Below, piece by piece: positions 8,327 through 17,908 of a stretch of 64,000 nucleotides of DNA (positions within the stretch are counted from its first letter, which is position 1; every line of letters starts with the position of its first letter). The position numbers and the translations under genes were made by a program. The notes beneath the pieces are model-generated. The model was not told where the DNA came from. It searched no databases and saw only the letters and a list, made by a program, of their open reading frames with translations. The DNA is from Aporhodopirellula aestuarii (GTDB lineage Bacteria; Planctomycetota; Planctomycetia; Pirellulales; Pirellulaceae), in contig NZ_JAMQBK010000039.1 in NCBI RefSeq assembly GCF_023701485.1, positions 374,476-438,475 of the forward strand, written 5' to 3'.

Positions 8327-11119
8327 ATGGTTTCGTCCTCTCACCGCGCCCCCATGCCGGCGTCCGTCGAACAGAGTCGCCGGATCGCCCGTTCATTGGT
8401 CGTCGGATTGATCTTCCTTTTGTGGTTGGGTTGGATGACCGTGCCACGCACGATGTCGACTTCCGAGGCCATTTGGTTTATGCCGACGCCGACGTCGGGT
8501 GAGTTTGGTAATCAGCTGGCGGACCCCGACTCGCCAATGCATCGGAGTTACTCCTTCTTTTCCAATGTTCGGAACGGATGGAGCGTGGGTGGATTTCCGG
8601 TGGATGCCTACCATGTCCTGCAGAATCGATCAGTCACTCGCGTGTCGTTCCATCCGTTGGCGATGCTGGTGAATTTGCTTGCCATCAGTGTGATGTTGGG
8701 CGGAGCCGTTTTTTTCTCATACTTGGATTCGCCTCAACGCGAATTGCTGTCGGTATTCCGATTGCGAGGCGGGCCACGCAACCGCGGGGCGATCGTGTTG
8801 ATCGCAGCAACGGTGCTGTTGTCGCTTGTTGCCGCGTACCATTTTCGACGTTGTGAACGATTGAATCGAATGGCGTACCATGCGCGCGAGGCGGGTGTGG
8901 TCCGGTCGGTGAATCACCCCTTCATGACGCACATGCCGGCGTGGTTTCAGTCCGCGTGGACGCATGTCCATAGGATCGAAGTTTATACGTCGATTTGGGA
9001 CCCGAATGCTGAGCAGCGTCCCGTTGATGAAGCATCGTTGGACGCGATGAACCTAAGTCTTAATGACTACCCGGCGATTCAGTCGGTGGGCCTCATCGGC
9101 GAATTGTCTCCGGAAATTATCGCAGACGTTACGAAACTACCTCTGATGCAATCGGTCTCGGTGCATCGTCCAAAAGACTTAGAGCAGGTTCAAGAACTGC
9201 TCTGTCAGTTGCCGCCGCTTGATTCGCTCGAAATTCAAATGTCGAGGCCTTACCGTTCTCGGCGTCATGGCGGAATGAGGAGAGGCTACGATTTCGACGA
9301 CGGGTACGGGGACCGTCGCGACCGCGATCGTTGGCAGCGAGAATTTTATAATCCGCAAGCCCGCGAAATTGTGAACTCCGATGTTGTCTTGGATCTAAGT
9401 CATCTCGCCACGCTGAGGATCTTGCGTCTAGGTTACGTGCCCACGTCGGCAGTGGATTTGGAGGCCGTTTCAGCCTCCTCAAAGTCATTGCAAGAATTCG
9501 ACTGGCAAGTCGCTGGAAGGATCCAAAAACGTTTTGAATTGCGTGACTTGCCCACGTTGCAAGTATTGTCGCTCAGTTCGACGGAGCCCGATGAGTCGCT
9601 GGTCACGATTGATCTGAGAAGGATGCCGCAACTGCATTCGCTGACCTTGCCACGGGAGCAAAAGTTCGACTTGTCATTGGTCGAGTTGCCTGTTTTGAAT
9701 TCCATCGAATCACGCTCGTATTCTTATATGGGAGACGAGGACGAGATTGAAAGCTTGCCAACGATTCAAGGCTTAACGATTGATAATGCACCGAGTTTGA
9801 CATCGCTCGATCTTGTTGCCGACAACTTGAAACGATGGGATGTCAAGCGATGTCCTTCGTTACGAACCATCTCAATCACGGGTCTGCGTCCGGAATATGT
9901 GTGGGATCCTGACGTGTCGGATCCCTTTAATCCGGAGGAGGCTCCGGACGCCAACGAGAAAATGGATGCGTTGTGGCAATGGCTTGCCGGTGAACAGGGG
10001 ATCAATACTCTTTACCTCTCCAATCTCAATCTTCATGACGTCGATTTTTCGCAGTTCGGCAAGCTCAAGTATTTGAAGGCGGTGTGGTTCTCCGATTGTG
10101 CGGTGGCGGTGGAGCAACTCGAGTTGTTGGCTGCGCTGCCTTCGATGCGTGAGTTGCATGCGCCCCAAACTCCAATGACTGAAAAGAGCGTCGGTCGTTT
10201 GCTCGCAGCAAATTCAAACTGGGAAGTCTTGAAGGTCGATTGGTCGGAGTTATCTAAGATTGAAATTCGCAATCAACCCCATCTCAGAAGCGCGTTGGGG
10301 AACGTTGAGCTTCGAGCAAACTCGATCGATCTGGAAAATCTCCCACGCCTACGAGATCACGTCTTCACCTCGGGCGGAGTTCAGGCATTGAGCCTTCAGA
10401 ATGTTCCGCAACTTCAAGGCTTATTCGTCAGCGGGAAAATACCGGGAGACTCCGAACTGAGTGGTTTATTAGCGTTGGAACACTTTTGTATTTCAGGGTG
10501 CAAGTTTTCGCTGGGGCATCTTGAGGCGTTGAAAAAATGCAGCCAATTACAAACGCTATGTCTGCCCGGTTGCGTCGTGCCTGCTGAGCTATTTGATGAG
10601 TTGCCACGCTGGCGCAAGCTCGCTGCCCTCGATTTGAAGTTGTTGCGCGTCGCCACGCCGTCAGGTCCACCGGTATGGTTGTCCGACTCCCACACCGCAC
10701 CGCTCGGTGCGATGCGCTCCCTGAGCCGGATCAATTTGGACCGGACCGAGATTACCGGACGGTCAATCAGCATCCTTTCCAACTGCAAGGAATTGCAGGC
10801 GATTTCGCTTCGTGGTTGCGGGCTCTCTGAGGAAGACCTCACTCCGCTGGTAGGGAATCGCGTGCTCACCGAGTTGAACGTGACCTCGCGAACCAAAGTA
10901 CCCGAATTGCTCGAAAGCGTCGTCGTGCGCGGAAGTTGGGTCGCTGACCCCGATGACATGAGTACATTTGACATGTCATGGAACTCAATCTTTACCGGTG
11001 AGCCACGCCCACGAGAACGGAGTCGATCGTTGCAGCGTGGGACTTCTGGTCGGAGAGGTGGCGGCGGGGGGGCGATGTCGCGACGTGCCCCAGTGCCTCA
11101 GAGTGAACCCACACAGTGA
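8327..11119 (+). CDS. Membrane-anchored leucine-rich-repeat-like protein
   Basis: Predicted protein of 930 residues from the ATG at 8327; a TTG seven codons earlier is possible. Seen: three hydrophobic segments in the first 190 residues (LVVGLIFLLWLGWMTV, MLVNLLAISVMLGGAVFF, GAIVLIAATVLLSLVAAY), then about 700 residues of irregular leucine-rich repeats of the form LxxLxL..xxxL, e.g. LRILRLGYVP, LQVLSLSSTE, LTSLDLVADN, LQTLCLPGCV, LQAISLRGCG. A charged Arg/Asp/Gly/Tyr-rich insert lies near residues 310-340 and a Gly/Arg-rich tail ends the protein. No catalytic motif is visible. The repeats suggest a ligand-binding outer domain; no function can be assigned. The last 128 bases overlap the opposing O-antigen-ligase-like gene. 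Confidence 0.8.
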   Translation: MVSSSHRAPMPASVEQSRRIARSLVVGLIFLLWLGWMTVPRTMSTSEAIWFMPTPTSGEFGNQLADPDSPMHRSYSFFSNVRNGWSVGGFPVDAYHVLQNRSVTRVSFHPLAMLVNLLAISVMLGGAVFFSYLDSPQRELLSVFRLRGGPRNRGAIVLIAATVLLSLVAAYHFRRCERLNRMAYHAREAGVVRSVNHPFMTHMPAWFQSAWTHVHRIEVYTSIWDPNAEQRPVDEASLDAMNLSLNDYPAIQSVGLIGELSPEIIADVTKLPLMQSVSVHRPKDLEQVQELLCQLPPLDSLEIQMSRPYRSRRHGGMRRGYDFDDGYGDRRDRDRWQREFYNPQAREIVNSDVVLDLSHLATLRILRLGYVPTSAVDLEAVSASSKSLQEFDWQVAGRIQKRFELRDLPTLQVLSLSSTEPDESLVTIDLRRMPQLHSLTLPREQKFDLSLVELPVLNSIESRSYSYMGDEDEIESLPTIQGLTIDNAPSLTSLDLVADNLKRWDVKRCPSLRTISITGLRPEYVWDPDVSDPFNPEEAPDANEKMDALWQWLAGEQGINTLYLSNLNLHDVDFSQFGKLKYLKAVWFSDCAVAVEQLELLAALPSMRELHAPQTPMTEKSVGRLLAANSNWEVLKVDWSELSKIEIRNQPHLRSALGNVELRANSIDLENLPRLRDHVFTSGGVQALSLQNVPQLQGLFVSGKIPGDSELSGLLALEHFCISGCKFSLGHLEALKKCSQLQTLCLPGCVVPAELFDELPRWRKLAALDLKLLRVATPSGPPVWLSDSHTAPLGAMRSLSRINLDRTEITGRSISILSNCKELQAISLRGCGLSEEDLTPLVGNRVLTELNVTSRTKVPELLESVVVRGSWVADPDDMSTFDMSWNSIFTGEPRPRERSRSLQRGTSGRRGGGGGAMSRRAPVPQSEPTQ

Positions 11120-12440
11120 CCGTCAGTCCTGACAATGTGAACAGGTACGTGTGGACCATCTCGATGATGCTGACGTCGTGGAACATCCCGTTGCAGAAAT
11201 AGCCAGACAGGATGCCGATCGCCAGCATTCCGATCTGGCGTTGAGGTGAACCGTCGGGGTGTGTTCTCGCCAGTTGCCACCCCATGCAGAGGATGCTGAA
11301 GACGAACAGGACGTGAAGGGTCAGGCCAATCAGTCCGATGTCCACCAAGAGCGATAGGAACACATTGTGTTGCACATACGGGCGGACGTTCTCCAGGGGA
11401 ATGCCGTGCGAGCGGATTGCGTGATAAGGTTCCGCGGCCGTTAAATACTGGCCGAACCCGTGCCCGGCGAGTGGTCGGTCGAGAAACATTTCCCATGCGA
11501 CCGTCGCGAGTAGGGGACGCAGTTCAACGCTCTTTGCCGCTTCGCTCGCGCTGAGTGCTTTATCTCGCTTGAACGAAAGCAATTGCTCTTTCAGGCCGAG
11601 TGTCATCGCGCCCGCGAATAGGATGGTCATCACGAAAGCGACGACTCGCACTTTCATTGGTACATAGAGCATGCCCAGGATGGCCAGCGACAGGGCGGCG
11701 CCGCACCAAACGCTGCGCGTCAGTGTGGCATAGCAACCGGCAAGTGCGATTACCGCGAGGAGTCCATAAGCGACCTTTCCATAGCGTCCCGATGAGAAAA
11801 ATCGGATCACGCAGGCGGTCAGTCCGAGTGTCATCAGGATGCCGTTGCCGGCCGGATTCAACAGCGGCCCTCGGCCCCGCCCGTAAAATTCCCACACGTC
11901 CGGGTCATTGATAAAGCGAGGAAACACCAGCGAGCGGATATCCATAACTTCGAAAACGGCGGTAATCGATAGATAGGTGCCCAAGACAACCAGGACGGTG
12001 ACGAGAGCATTGATCGCACTGGTGAGCCCCTGCCCGTCTGATCCGAAGCCCGTGCGGGCGACCATGTACAGCGTCGCGGGCATTGCAATGTAAAACAGCC
12101 AACGAGCGACAGGAGGCGGGTCAGGGCTGAACAAGCCGAATCTCAGACAGCTCAACAGGACCCAGATGACCAGGCCGATGGCCACGAAATCGAGGCGGTG
12201 GAAGTGATCAATAGATTCGCTGCGCCGAATCAACCGCAACGTGAGTATCAACATCACGCCGGCCCACGCGATGCGGTCCAGGCTCAGCGAAATCGGTCCC
12301 TGAATCGCAAAAAACGCCGGGCCAAAGACAGTCCCGAGTACCAATATGGCAATGACCGCAGATAGCACGCGGACTCGCATGAGAACGGGTAATGCCCATG
12401 GCAGGGCAGCAATCAAGAATAAAAAGGCAAGCCAGAACAT
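10992..12440 (-). CDS. O-antigen ligase / Wzy-C family membrane protein
   Basis: A 482-residue polytopic membrane protein with about eleven hydrophobic segments. The Wzy_C signature is seen: a periplasmic loop with TRSVWCGAALSLAILGM, then DRPLAGHGFGQYL and the histidine-containing PYVQHNVFLSLLVDIGLIG. Members polymerise or ligate surface polysaccharide at the outer face of the cytoplasmic membrane. The ATG at 12440 is preferred because AGGA lies six bases upstream on the minus strand; a TTG at 12446 would have no spacing. No other polysaccharide genes flank it, so whether it is a ligase, a polymerase or a protein glycosylation ligase is open. Its 3' end overlaps the leucine-rich-repeat gene by 128 bases. 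Confidence 0.85.
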   Translation of the reverse strand: MFWLAFLFLIAALPWALPVLMRVRVLSAVIAILVLGTVFGPAFFAIQGPISLSLDRIAWAGVMLILTLRLIRRSESIDHFHRLDFVAIGLVIWVLLSCLRFGLFSPDPPPVARWLFYIAMPATLYMVARTGFGSDGQGLTSAINALVTVLVVLGTYLSITAVFEVMDIRSLVFPRFINDPDVWEFYGRGRGPLLNPAGNGILMTLGLTACVIRFFSSGRYGKVAYGLLAVIALAGCYATLTRSVWCGAALSLAILGMLYVPMKVRVVAFVMTILFAGAMTLGLKEQLLSFKRDKALSASEAAKSVELRPLLATVAWEMFLDRPLAGHGFGQYLTAAEPYHAIRSHGIPLENVRPYVQHNVFLSLLVDIGLIGLTLHVLFVFSILCMGWQLARTHPDGSPQRQIGMLAIGILSGYFCNGMFHDVSIIEMVHTYLFTLSGLTVTVWVHSEALGHVATSPPRRHLSDQKSHAATIDSVLVGVAHR

Positions 12441-12631
12441 GCCCAATCCTAGGTCATGATTTCTGCACTAGGCCATAAAAATGTCCTTCAATTTGCCTTT
12501 GCTCGTTTTGCGGCCCACGGATTACCCGGTTGAACGGCCAACAGGCGACTGACTCCCAATGTGTTGGGATGCTGCTTCGTGGTAAAAGACTGGCGCGGCG
12601 CGTCTCGCTCTTTTGATACCACGGAAAAAAC

Positions 12632-14059
12632 ATGACTCAGCACAGCCCCACGTACGCCATCACGATTCGTTTACGTTACGTCGACGCTCCCGGAGCGATG
12701 GGCCAAATCACCACCGCGATCGGTGACGCCGACGGGGCAATCGGAGCGGTCGATATTGTTAACATCGATGGCCACTCAATCTCTCGTGACTTCACCGTCA
12801 ACGCAAAAGATGTGGACCACGGAAAACGGATCGTCGATTGCTTGCGGAAGGTCAAAGGGCTCGAAGTCGTCCACGTCTCCGATCGCGTCTTCCTGATGCA
12901 CCTGGGCGGCAAGGTTGAGGTGCTCTCCAAATCTCCGATAAAGACTCGTGACGACCTGTCGATGGCATACACGCCCGGCGTTGCTCGCGTTTGCAAGTCC
13001 ATTGCAGCGGATCCCGATGCGTCCTTCGCGTTGACAATCCGGCAAAACACCGTGGCGGTTGTGAGCGACGGTTCGGCCGTCTTGGGACTTGGCAATATCG
13101 GGCCCCGTGCCGCCATGCCGGTAATGGAAGGCAAGGCGATGTTGTTCAAGGAATTCGCCGGCGTCGATGCGTTTCCGATTTGCCTGGATACGCAGGACAC
13201 CGAAGAGATCATCCGGATCGTCCAGTGTCTCGCGCCGACGTTTGGAGGTGTCAACTTGGAAGATATCTCGGCACCTCGCTGTATCGAGATTGAGGAACGC
13301 CTCGATAAGCAACTCGAGATCCCCGTGTTCCACGACGATCAGCACGGTACCGCAATCGTTGTGCTCGCCGGGTTGATGAATTCGCTACGTCGGATCGGCA
13401 AGGACATGTCTCAGATTCGAATCGTGATCAACGGGGCCGGTGCGGCCGGAACCGCGATTTGCAAGCTGTTGATCACGTCGGGTGCTACCAACATTATCGC
13501 ATGTGACCGCAGGGGGGCGCTGCATGCAGGCGAAACCGAGTCTGATGCGACGAAGCAGTGGCTGGCCCAGAACACGAATCCGCACGCGGTTTCGGGATCG
13601 CTCAGCGAAGTCATTCGAGGCGCAGACGTATTCATCGGCGTTTCGGCCGCCGACGTATTGAAGGTTGAAGACATCAAGAGCATGAACGACGATCCGATCG
13701 TGTTCGCCCTGGCCAATCCTGATCCCGAGATCGAACCGTCTCTGGCGGGGCCTCACGCGCGGATCATCGCGACCGGCCGCAGCGATTTCCCCAATCAAAT
13801 TAACAACGTGTTGTGTTTTCCCGGCTTGTTCCGCGGCGTGCTGAACGTCCGCGCCACCACGGTCAACAATGAGATGAAAATTGCCGCGGCGCATGCGATC
13901 GCGGACGTGATCCCGCCGTCGGATCTGCTCGACGACTACATCATTCCGAGTGTGTTCGATCGGCGAGTCGCGAAGGTTGTCGCGCAAGCGGTTTCGACCG
14001 CGGCATTGGAAACGGGCGTCGCACGTAGGAAGACGAAGGCTGCTTATGACATCACTTGA
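12632..14059 (+). CDS. NAD(P)-dependent malic enzyme with N-terminal ACT domain
   Basis: Oxidative decarboxylation of malate to pyruvate. The 475-residue protein begins with about 80 residues of ACT-type regulatory domain (ITIRLRYVDAPGAMGQITTAIGDADG..). The malic enzyme part follows: AYTPGVARVCK near 111-121, the catalytic-region KAMLFKEFAGVDAFPICLDT, VNLEDISAPRC, metal-site FHDDQHGTAIV, and the Rossmann INGAGAAGTAICKLL. Bacterial small malic enzymes are about 400 residues, so the ACT domain explains the extra length. ACT domains usually bind amino acids, so allosteric control by an amino acid is inferred. The ATG at 12632 is supported by a complete ACT start. The gene stands alone; a metallophosphoesterase follows. 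Confidence 0.93.
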   Translation: MTQHSPTYAITIRLRYVDAPGAMGQITTAIGDADGAIGAVDIVNIDGHSISRDFTVNAKDVDHGKRIVDCLRKVKGLEVVHVSDRVFLMHLGGKVEVLSKSPIKTRDDLSMAYTPGVARVCKSIAADPDASFALTIRQNTVAVVSDGSAVLGLGNIGPRAAMPVMEGKAMLFKEFAGVDAFPICLDTQDTEEIIRIVQCLAPTFGGVNLEDISAPRCIEIEERLDKQLEIPVFHDDQHGTAIVVLAGLMNSLRRIGKDMSQIRIVINGAGAAGTAICKLLITSGATNIIACDRRGALHAGETESDATKQWLAQNTNPHAVSGSLSEVIRGADVFIGVSAADVLKVEDIKSMNDDPIVFALANPDPEIEPSLAGPHARIIATGRSDFPNQINNVLCFPGLFRGVLNVRATTVNNEMKIAAAHAIADVIPPSDLLDDYIIPSVFDRRVAKVVAQAVSTAALETGVARRKTKAAYDIT

Positions 14060-14201
14060 TCGGGAAAAGGTGATTTGCGGGTGAGTGACGTCGCGTTCTG
14101 GTAGAATTCGAAGTCGCCAGAGTTGGATTGGATTGCGGTCGGCGAGTGCTACCGCGATACGTCTCTCGGCTCCCGCCAAATCCCCACCCATTGAGGTTCT
14201 G

Positions 14202-16328
14202 ATGTCTTTACTTGGTACGCATGAGACTGCCCGAATCGATCGCCACTTGTCGCTGTGTAGGCGTTTCCCGAGTTTGTCGCGATGGTGCCACGGGCTAGGG
14301 CTGATGGCGGCAGCTGTCCTTGCCATCGGCGGAGGCATCGCACGGGGGCATGAGGGCGTGCATTCGTCTGATCATCAACATGCCACTGAGGGGGCTGCGA
14401 CCAACGCCGTTTCAACTTCGCGTGCTAATGCAAAAGTATTGCCGTCACCGCCGTCGGGTGACGATGTCTTTCACTTCGTGATCTATGGTGATCGAACCGG
14501 TGGTGTGCCGGCTGGATTAAAAGTACTCGAACAAGCCGTCGTCGATACCAATCTGCTCGATCCCGATCTCGTCATGACGGTCGGAGACCTAGTGCAAGGT
14601 TACAACGAAACGGACCAATGGCTCGAGCAGATGCAAGAGTTCAAAGACATCGTCAATCGATTGAACATGAAGTGGTATCCCGTTGCCGGCAATCACGACG
14701 TCTACTGGCGTGGGCAGTCGCCGGCGCCCCCGGGGCAGCACGAGTCCAATTACGAAAAGCACTTCGGCCCGCTCTGGTACAGCTTCGCTCACAAGAACTC
14801 CGGGTTCATCGTGCTTTATTCCGATGAAGGTGACCCGGCTACGAATCTCAAAGCGTTCAATGTGGCTGCCTTGCAGAACATGAGCGAGGGGCAGATCAAA
14901 TTCTTGGAATCGGCGCTGAAGGAAATGCAAGACAAAGATCACGTCTTCGTTTTCTTGCATCATCCGCGTTGGATTGGCGGTGGTTATGAAGGTAGCAATT
15001 GGCCACGAGTGCACGAGAAACTCGTTGCCGCAAAAAACGTGACGGCTGTTTTCGCGGGGCATATTCACCACATGCGATATGATGGCGAACAAGACGGGAT
15101 TGCCTATTATGCACTGGCAACGACCGGCGGTGCGCTTCAAGCGGAGATTCCCGATGCCGGGTACCTGCACCATCTGAACGTCGTCACTGTTCGTGAAAAA
15201 CGCATCTCCGTTTCCGCGATTCCAGTCGGTGCGGTGATCGATCCGAAGCAATTCACGCCTGAGTTTTTGGCGGAAGTCGACGCGGCGAGAAAAGTCCGGT
15301 GTGTGCAAACATCGCCCGCTCTCGTGCTCGACGTCGATGGCGCCTGCCAAGGTTCGGTGACGATGAAAATCAAAAACCCCGGTACCCGTGATGTCGACAT
15401 CACGTTGATGCACGAGACGGAAACGTCCCGTAGCGGTTGGCAATCGACACTTGATCACAGCCACTTCGTCGTTGCCGCAGGTGCCGACAAGGAGATCGCG
15501 TTTGAGATCGTCAGAAATGCCGGTTCGATGGGTGCGGTTGTGGTGCCCGCGGTTCGGATGGAGATTGACGTGCTGGCGTCGTCGGCACGGGTGCGCCTGC
15601 CCGCGGTCGATGCTCCGCTGCGGGTCACGCCCGGCCAAGTGCCTGCCGAGTATTTTTCGGGCGTGTCGGATCATTGTCTCTTGATGACGGACGACAGTTC
15701 GGCGATCCGAGTTGACTCCAAAGATCTCGAATTGCCTGATGGTCCGATGACGGTCGAAGCTTGGGTGCGGCCATCCAGCGTTCTCGGCTACCGTGGCGTC
15801 TTGGCGAAAACGGAGAGTTCCGAGTTCGCGATTTTCAGCGATGAGGGGGTGCCGGAGTTTTCCATCTATGTTGGTGGTCGTTATGTCACCGCGAAGGCAG
15901 TCAAACCGATGGTCGTCAACCAGTGGGCGCACTTGGCCGGAGTTTACAATGGCAGCGAAGTGAAGCTTTTTGTGGACGGTGAATTGGTAGGTGCGAAACA
16001 AGTTGGGTCTGAGAGCGTGAATGGGAAGGCAATCATTGCGAAACGTAAACGCAATCAATTGCCTCTGTTTATCGGTGCCGACACGGATGCTCGCGGAGCA
16101 CCGACGCGCGGGATTCGTGGAATGATCGACGAGGTGCGTGTGTCCAAGGCTGCTGTTTACTCGGCCCCATTCACGCCAGTCCCACGGCACACGCCGACAT
16201 CCGAAACCGTACTGCTGATGCACCTCGACCGATCGATCGGCCCGTTCGTCCTTGATCACAGTGACGCAGCAGCGCAGGGATTGCTTGGCGCTGAGAGCGT
16301 TTTGGTCGAGAGCCCGCCGAAGAACTAG
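14202..16328 (+). CDS. Secreted metallophosphoesterase with LamG domain
   Basis: 708 residues from the ATG at 14202, which has GAGG six bases upstream; a GTG at 14085 would add 39 unconvincing residues. A signal-like hydrophobic stretch (LGLMAAAVLAIGGGIARG) lies near residues 35-52. The calcineurin-like phosphoesterase core shows YGDRTGG, GDLVQGYNETD, GNHDVYW, HHPRW and GHIHHMRYD, the full five-motif metal site. A beta-rich linker of about 150 residues follows, then a concanavalin-like LamG domain (MTVEAWVRPSS..GVLAK, VNQWAHLAGVYNGSEVKLFVDGELV). Such proteins act outside the cytoplasmic membrane on phosphoesters; the LamG module probably binds glycan. Substrate unknown. Confidence 0.88.
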   Translation: MSLLGTHETARIDRHLSLCRRFPSLSRWCHGLGLMAAAVLAIGGGIARGHEGVHSSDHQHATEGAATNAVSTSRANAKVLPSPPSGDDVFHFVIYGDRTGGVPAGLKVLEQAVVDTNLLDPDLVMTVGDLVQGYNETDQWLEQMQEFKDIVNRLNMKWYPVAGNHDVYWRGQSPAPPGQHESNYEKHFGPLWYSFAHKNSGFIVLYSDEGDPATNLKAFNVAALQNMSEGQIKFLESALKEMQDKDHVFVFLHHPRWIGGGYEGSNWPRVHEKLVAAKNVTAVFAGHIHHMRYDGEQDGIAYYALATTGGALQAEIPDAGYLHHLNVVTVREKRISVSAIPVGAVIDPKQFTPEFLAEVDAARKVRCVQTSPALVLDVDGACQGSVTMKIKNPGTRDVDITLMHETETSRSGWQSTLDHSHFVVAAGADKEIAFEIVRNAGSMGAVVVPAVRMEIDVLASSARVRLPAVDAPLRVTPGQVPAEYFSGVSDHCLLMTDDSSAIRVDSKDLELPDGPMTVEAWVRPSSVLGYRGVLAKTESSEFAIFSDEGVPEFSIYVGGRYVTAKAVKPMVVNQWAHLAGVYNGSEVKLFVDGELVGAKQVGSESVNGKAIIAKRKRNQLPLFIGADTDARGAPTRGIRGMIDEVRVSKAAVYSAPFTPVPRHTPTSETVLLMHLDRSIGPFVLDHSDAAAQGLLGAESVLVESPPKN

Positions 16329-16437
16329 TCCGCACCAACTTCGAGTAGACGTTCGATGCGCCCACCGGCAGGAGTGGTCGGGCGGGGGCGGGCATGGTCG
16401 GGTTGCCTGATACTAATTTCGAGACCACGATTGAGTC

Positions 16438-17334
16438 ATGGAACCGTCTTCTTCGCAATCCGTTGTTGCTTTTGAGTCGTCGCACCGAGCACCTTGTCAG
16501 GAGGTCGGCTTGGTGCTCCAGGCGATCGGCATTCCGTCTGAAGTTGTCCACGATGGTTCTCTGTGGTGCGTCGCAGTCGATGCGCGGCATCATTCTGCTG
16601 CGGTCGAGGAGATCGAAGACTATCTGCGAGACAAATCTGCGGAACTGCCACGCGTGGAATCACGCGTGAAGTTATTCGGGGGCGCGATCCTCGGGGGGGT
16701 GTTCTATGTTTCAATTCTCGTCTCCGTCGCGATCCTCGACAATATTTCCGCCTATGGGATGCAGTGGGGCGAAGCGGGCTCGATGCGCGCCGGCGCGGTC
16801 ATGTCCGGGCAGATCTGGCGAACCGTCACCGCCTTAACGTTGCATGCTGATACTCTTCATCTGATGTCCAACCTAGTCTTTGGTGGATTTTTTGGCCTTT
16901 TGGCCGGGCGGATTTTTGGAGGCGGCGTCGCTTGGTTGGCGATTCTCATCGCCGGAGCGATGGGGAATGGACTGAATGCGGCGCTGCGGGAGGCTGCTCA
17001 CACATCGATTGGTGCTTCGACGGCAGTGTTCGCCGCGTTGGGGATTCTCGTTGCACATGCTTTGCGACCGCGGGCGGGAGATGCATCCACGCCGATGCAA
17101 AGATGGAGTCCGCTGATCGCGGGCGTTCTGATGTTCGCGTTTCTTGGTTTGGAGGGCGAACGCACCGATGTGCTGGCGCATACGACCGGGTTTGTTTCCG
17201 GACTCATCATCGGCGGGCTGGGCAGCCGTTTGCCCGAGCGGGTACTCGCCAGTGAGCGGTTTCAGTTCGCCGCGGCGGGGATGGCTTTGGCGATCCTGGT
17301 GGTGTCATGGGGAATCGCAGCGATTGCCAGGTAG
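16438..17334 (+). CDS. Rhomboid-family intramembrane serine protease
   Basis: 298-residue polytopic membrane protein. A soluble N-terminal domain of about 75 residues is followed by six or seven hydrophobic segments. The protease signatures are seen: HADTLHLMSN at 136-145, the catalytic Ser194 in IGASTAVFAALG, and the catalytic His248 in AHTTGFVSG, the usual Ser-His dyad in TM4 and TM6. Rhomboids cleave single-pass membrane proteins within the lipid bilayer. The N-terminal domain resembles small alpha-beta domains found before rhomboid cores in other bacteria, though it was not identified with certainty. No neighbour hints at a substrate. A strong candidate terminator lies about 230 bases downstream. 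Confidence 0.9.
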   Translation: MEPSSSQSVVAFESSHRAPCQEVGLVLQAIGIPSEVVHDGSLWCVAVDARHHSAAVEEIEDYLRDKSAELPRVESRVKLFGGAILGGVFYVSILVSVAILDNISAYGMQWGEAGSMRAGAVMSGQIWRTVTALTLHADTLHLMSNLVFGGFFGLLAGRIFGGGVAWLAILIAGAMGNGLNAALREAAHTSIGASTAVFAALGILVAHALRPRAGDASTPMQRWSPLIAGVLMFAFLGLEGERTDVLAHTTGFVSGLIIGGLGSRLPERVLASERFQFAAAGMALAILVVSWGIAAIAR

Positions 17335-17707
17335 TTGGCGTTCCCGCCTTTCGGGTGAGCGGCCGGATCGGGGCGGTAATCGCGAATTACGCATCGCGGT
17401 AACTGCACAGGCAAAACCGAGTCGAGAACATCCACGACCGTTTTTGGGGGCCACAAAGAAGCCAGAATCGAAACGTGTTCTGGGGTGGCAAGAGAGTTTG
17501 GGAGGGAGCGATTCGCCTGAAATCATTCGCAAGAACTTCGTCCTGACGACCGCTCAACATCCTCACGCGGCAGGTTGTTTCGGTTTGTAATAAACCGTTT
17601 GCCGCGTTTTTCTAATTCTTCACTTCTGTATTTTATTCAACGAGCGGTGCGAGTGGCCTTTTCGATCCGAGACGAATCGAACAGGTCAACGTCCGCTGAG
17701 AATCAAA
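17335..17707. other. Intergenic stretch between rhomboid gene and csp
   Basis: About 370 bases between convergent genes. It holds the terminator-like hairpin at 17566-17611; nothing else was recognised. No open frame with a plausible start was found. Confidence 0.55.
17566..17611 (+). terminator. Candidate intrinsic terminator, two-tier stem with T-run
   Basis: Outer stem CGCGGCA (17566-17572) pairs with TGCCGCG (17600-17606); an inner stem CGGTTT/AAACCG (17581-17586 with 17592-17597) sits inside with an asymmetric bulge. Five T residues follow at 17607-17611. It could end rightward transcripts from the rhomboid gene. The asymmetric bulge lowers confidence. Confidence 0.55.
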
Positions 17708-17908
17708 CTAGTCAGCCAGTGAGACGTTCTCAGCGCAAGGTCCCTTAGGGCCTCGACCTTCGGTGTAAGTCACACGTTGTCCTTCGCGGAGGTCATCGAA
17801 ATTAACCCCTTGAAGACTTGACGAGTGAAAAAACAAGTCTTTGCTACTTCCAGTGTCGATGAATCCAAATCCCTTATCGGTGACTCGTTTGATCGTACCC
17901 TCTGCCAT
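17708..17908 (-). CDS. Cold-shock domain protein
   Basis: 66-residue single-stranded nucleic-acid-binding OB-fold protein of the CspA family. Seen: the N-terminal MAEGTIKRVTDKGFGFID with RNP1-like KGFGFID, and DLFFHSSSLQG in the RNP2 position, where the usual DVFVHFS is changed to DLFFHSS. The minus-strand frame is open for 69 codons further upstream, but AGGA lies nine bases before the ATG at 17908 and the family starts here. It probably acts as an RNA chaperone in the cytosol. Upstream is almost 500 bases shared with ruvA, enough for a long structured leader of the kind cold-shock genes often have; no specific structure was proven. Confidence 0.92.
   Translation of the reverse strand: MAEGTIKRVTDKGFGFIDTGSSKDLFFHSSSLQGVNFDDLREGQRVTYTEGRGPKGPCAENVSLAD

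Noticed and set aside
14589-16259. A 556-codon minus frame opposite the metallophosphoesterase
   Set aside because: Low-complexity Arg/His-rich product and clear coding on the other strand.
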